Shown: piece by piece, positions 4,968 through 5,713 of the stretch
Position numbering within the stretch: the first letter of the stretch is position 1
Layout of the letters: every line of letters starts with the position of its first letter
Origin: Ruminiclostridium sp.
GTDB lineage: Bacteria > Bacillota_A > Clostridia > Oscillospirales > Oscillospiraceae
Assembly (NCBI GenBank): GCA_017521345.1
Contig: JAFXCU010000070.1
Span: 1 to 5,713 of the forward strand
Length of the DNA: 5,713 nucleotides
Direction: 5' to 3'
Program-made: the position numbers and the translations under genes
Notes under the pieces: model-generated
Seen by the model: the letters and a program-made list of their open reading frames with translations, nothing else
Told to the model about the DNA's origin: nothing
Database searches by the model: none

Positions 4968-5713
4968 ATGAAAAACATGCACTTCAAACGCCGACTGCCC
5001 TTCCCCAAGGTCATCAAGGAGCAGTACCCCCTTACCGCTGAGCTGGCCCAGGTGAAGGAAGCCCGGGACCAGGCCATCGCCAAGGTCTTTACGGGGGAGA
5101 GCGATAAGATGGTCCTCATCATCGGCCCCTGCTCCGCCGACCGGGAGGACGCCGTTCTGGACTACTGCTCCCGTCTGGCCCGCCTTCAGGAGAAGGTGGC
5201 GGACAAGCTCATCCTCATCCCCCGTGTGTACACCAACAAGCCCCGCACCACCGGCGAGGGCTATAAGGGTCTCCTCCACCAGCCCAACCCCGAGAAGGAG
5301 GCCGATATGCTGGAGGGCGTCATCGCCATCCGCCGCCTCCACACCAATGTGCTGGCCGAGACCGGCCTGTCCACCGCCGACGAGATGCTCTACCCGGACA
5401 ACTACCGGTATCTCTCCGACCTGCTGTCCTACGTGGCGGTGGGTGCCCGCAGCGTGGAGAACCAGGAGCACCGCCTCACCGCCAGCGGCATTGCCGTCCC
5501 CGTGGGTATGAAGAACCCCACCAGCGGCGACATCTCCGTGATGCTCAATTCCATCATGGCCGCCCAGCACCCCCACACCTTCATCTATCGCGGCTGGGAG
5601 GTGGACACCACCGGCAACCCGTTGGCTCACGCCATCCTCCGGGGCTATGTGAACCGCCACGGCGAAGCCATCCCCAACTATCATTTCGAAGAATTGGAAC
5701 ACCTGTATAATGC
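4968..5713 (+). CDS. aroF: 3-deoxy-7-phosphoheptulonate (DAHP) synthase, class I AroF/AroG/AroH type, 3' end missing
   Basis: Condenses phosphoenolpyruvate with erythrose 4-phosphate to DAHP, the first step of the shikimate pathway. The first 248 codons are present; the frame is still open at the right edge. Motifs: IIGPCSAD (51-58) with the metal-binding Cys55, PRVYTNKPRTTGEGYKG (85-101) with phosphate-binding Arg/Lys residues, AETGLSTADEML (130-141), VGARSVENQEHRL (158-170), VPVGMKNPTSGD (177-188) with the PEP-contacting Lys182, YRGWEVDT (207-214) and AHAILRG (220-226). These match the AroFGH branch. The remaining metal ligands (His, Glu, Asp of the C-terminal barrel) lie beyond the window. 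The N-terminal extension MKNMHFKRRLPFPKVIKEQYPL resembles the segment involved in feedback inhibition in E. coli isozymes, but the controlling amino acid cannot be told, so the symbol is generic. The ATG follows GAGG (4956-4959) at 8 nt. An in-frame ATG three codons on is a less likely start. Confidence 0.93.
   Translation, partial: MKNMHFKRRLPFPKVIKEQYPLTAELAQVKEARDQAIAKVFTGESDKMVLIIGPCSADREDAVLDYCSRLARLQEKVADKLILIPRVYTNKPRTTGEGYKGLLHQPNPEKEADMLEGVIAIRRLHTNVLAETGLSTADEMLYPDNYRYLSDLLSYVAVGARSVENQEHRLTASGIAVPVGMKNPTSGDISVMLNSIMAAQHPHTFIYRGWEVDTTGNPLAHAILRGYVNRHGEAIPNYHFEELEHLYN

Noticed and set aside
3893..5702. Two long minus-strand open frames (289 and 294 codons) antisense to the transporter and DAHP synthase genes
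   Set aside because: Low-complexity Gly/His/Glu/Asp/Val-rich translations typical of the reverse complement of GCC/CTC/ATC-rich genes. One also runs through the terminator hairpin; the plus-strand products are certain.

Overview
The window looks like an ordinary chromosomal stretch from a GC-rich member of the Clostridia, most likely a gut Oscillospiraceae relative of the Flavonifractor/Oscillibacter/Lawsonibacter type. This is inferred from four things: strong G/C at third codon positions, purine-rich Shine-Dalgarno sites, a secreted protein with S-layer homology (SLH) repeats of a style common in that family, and an extragenic double-hairpin element that I recall from such genomes. No mobile element, CRISPR array, rRNA, tRNA or obvious laterally acquired cassette is visible.

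Layout. The left half (1-2578) is transcribed right to left. It holds prfC (peptide chain release factor 3), then udk (uridine kinase), then the first 51 codons of asnS (asparaginyl-tRNA synthetase), which runs off the left edge. prfC has an extended -10 promoter and appears to start at a TTG codon behind a near-perfect Shine-Dalgarno. The 93 bp prfC-udk gap contains a two-hairpin palindromic repeat and no convincing promoter, so udk probably depends on readthrough from prfC. asnS has its own promoter with a perfect TATAAT. The right half (2736-5713) is transcribed left to right. It holds a secreted C-type-lectin-like protein with three SLH repeats, a strong intrinsic terminator, an EamA/DMT-family ten-helix transporter with its own near-consensus promoter, and the first 248 codons of a class I DAHP synthase, the entry enzyme of aromatic amino acid biosynthesis.

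How the genes relate. The leftward genes share a translation/nucleotide housekeeping theme (release factor recycling, uridine salvage, Asn-tRNA charging). The rightward genes are separate transcription units, each with its own promoter candidate, and there is no evidence that they form one system. The most distinctive gene is the lectin-SLH protein, probably a cell-wall-tethered, calcium-dependent carbohydrate-binding protein. It keeps the calcium/sugar ligand motifs of classical C-type lectins but lacks the inner disulfide. I did not find a convincing previously undescribed system here. The observations worth following are the lectin-SLH architecture, the repeat element, the TTG start of prfC and the compact terminator-promoter junction.
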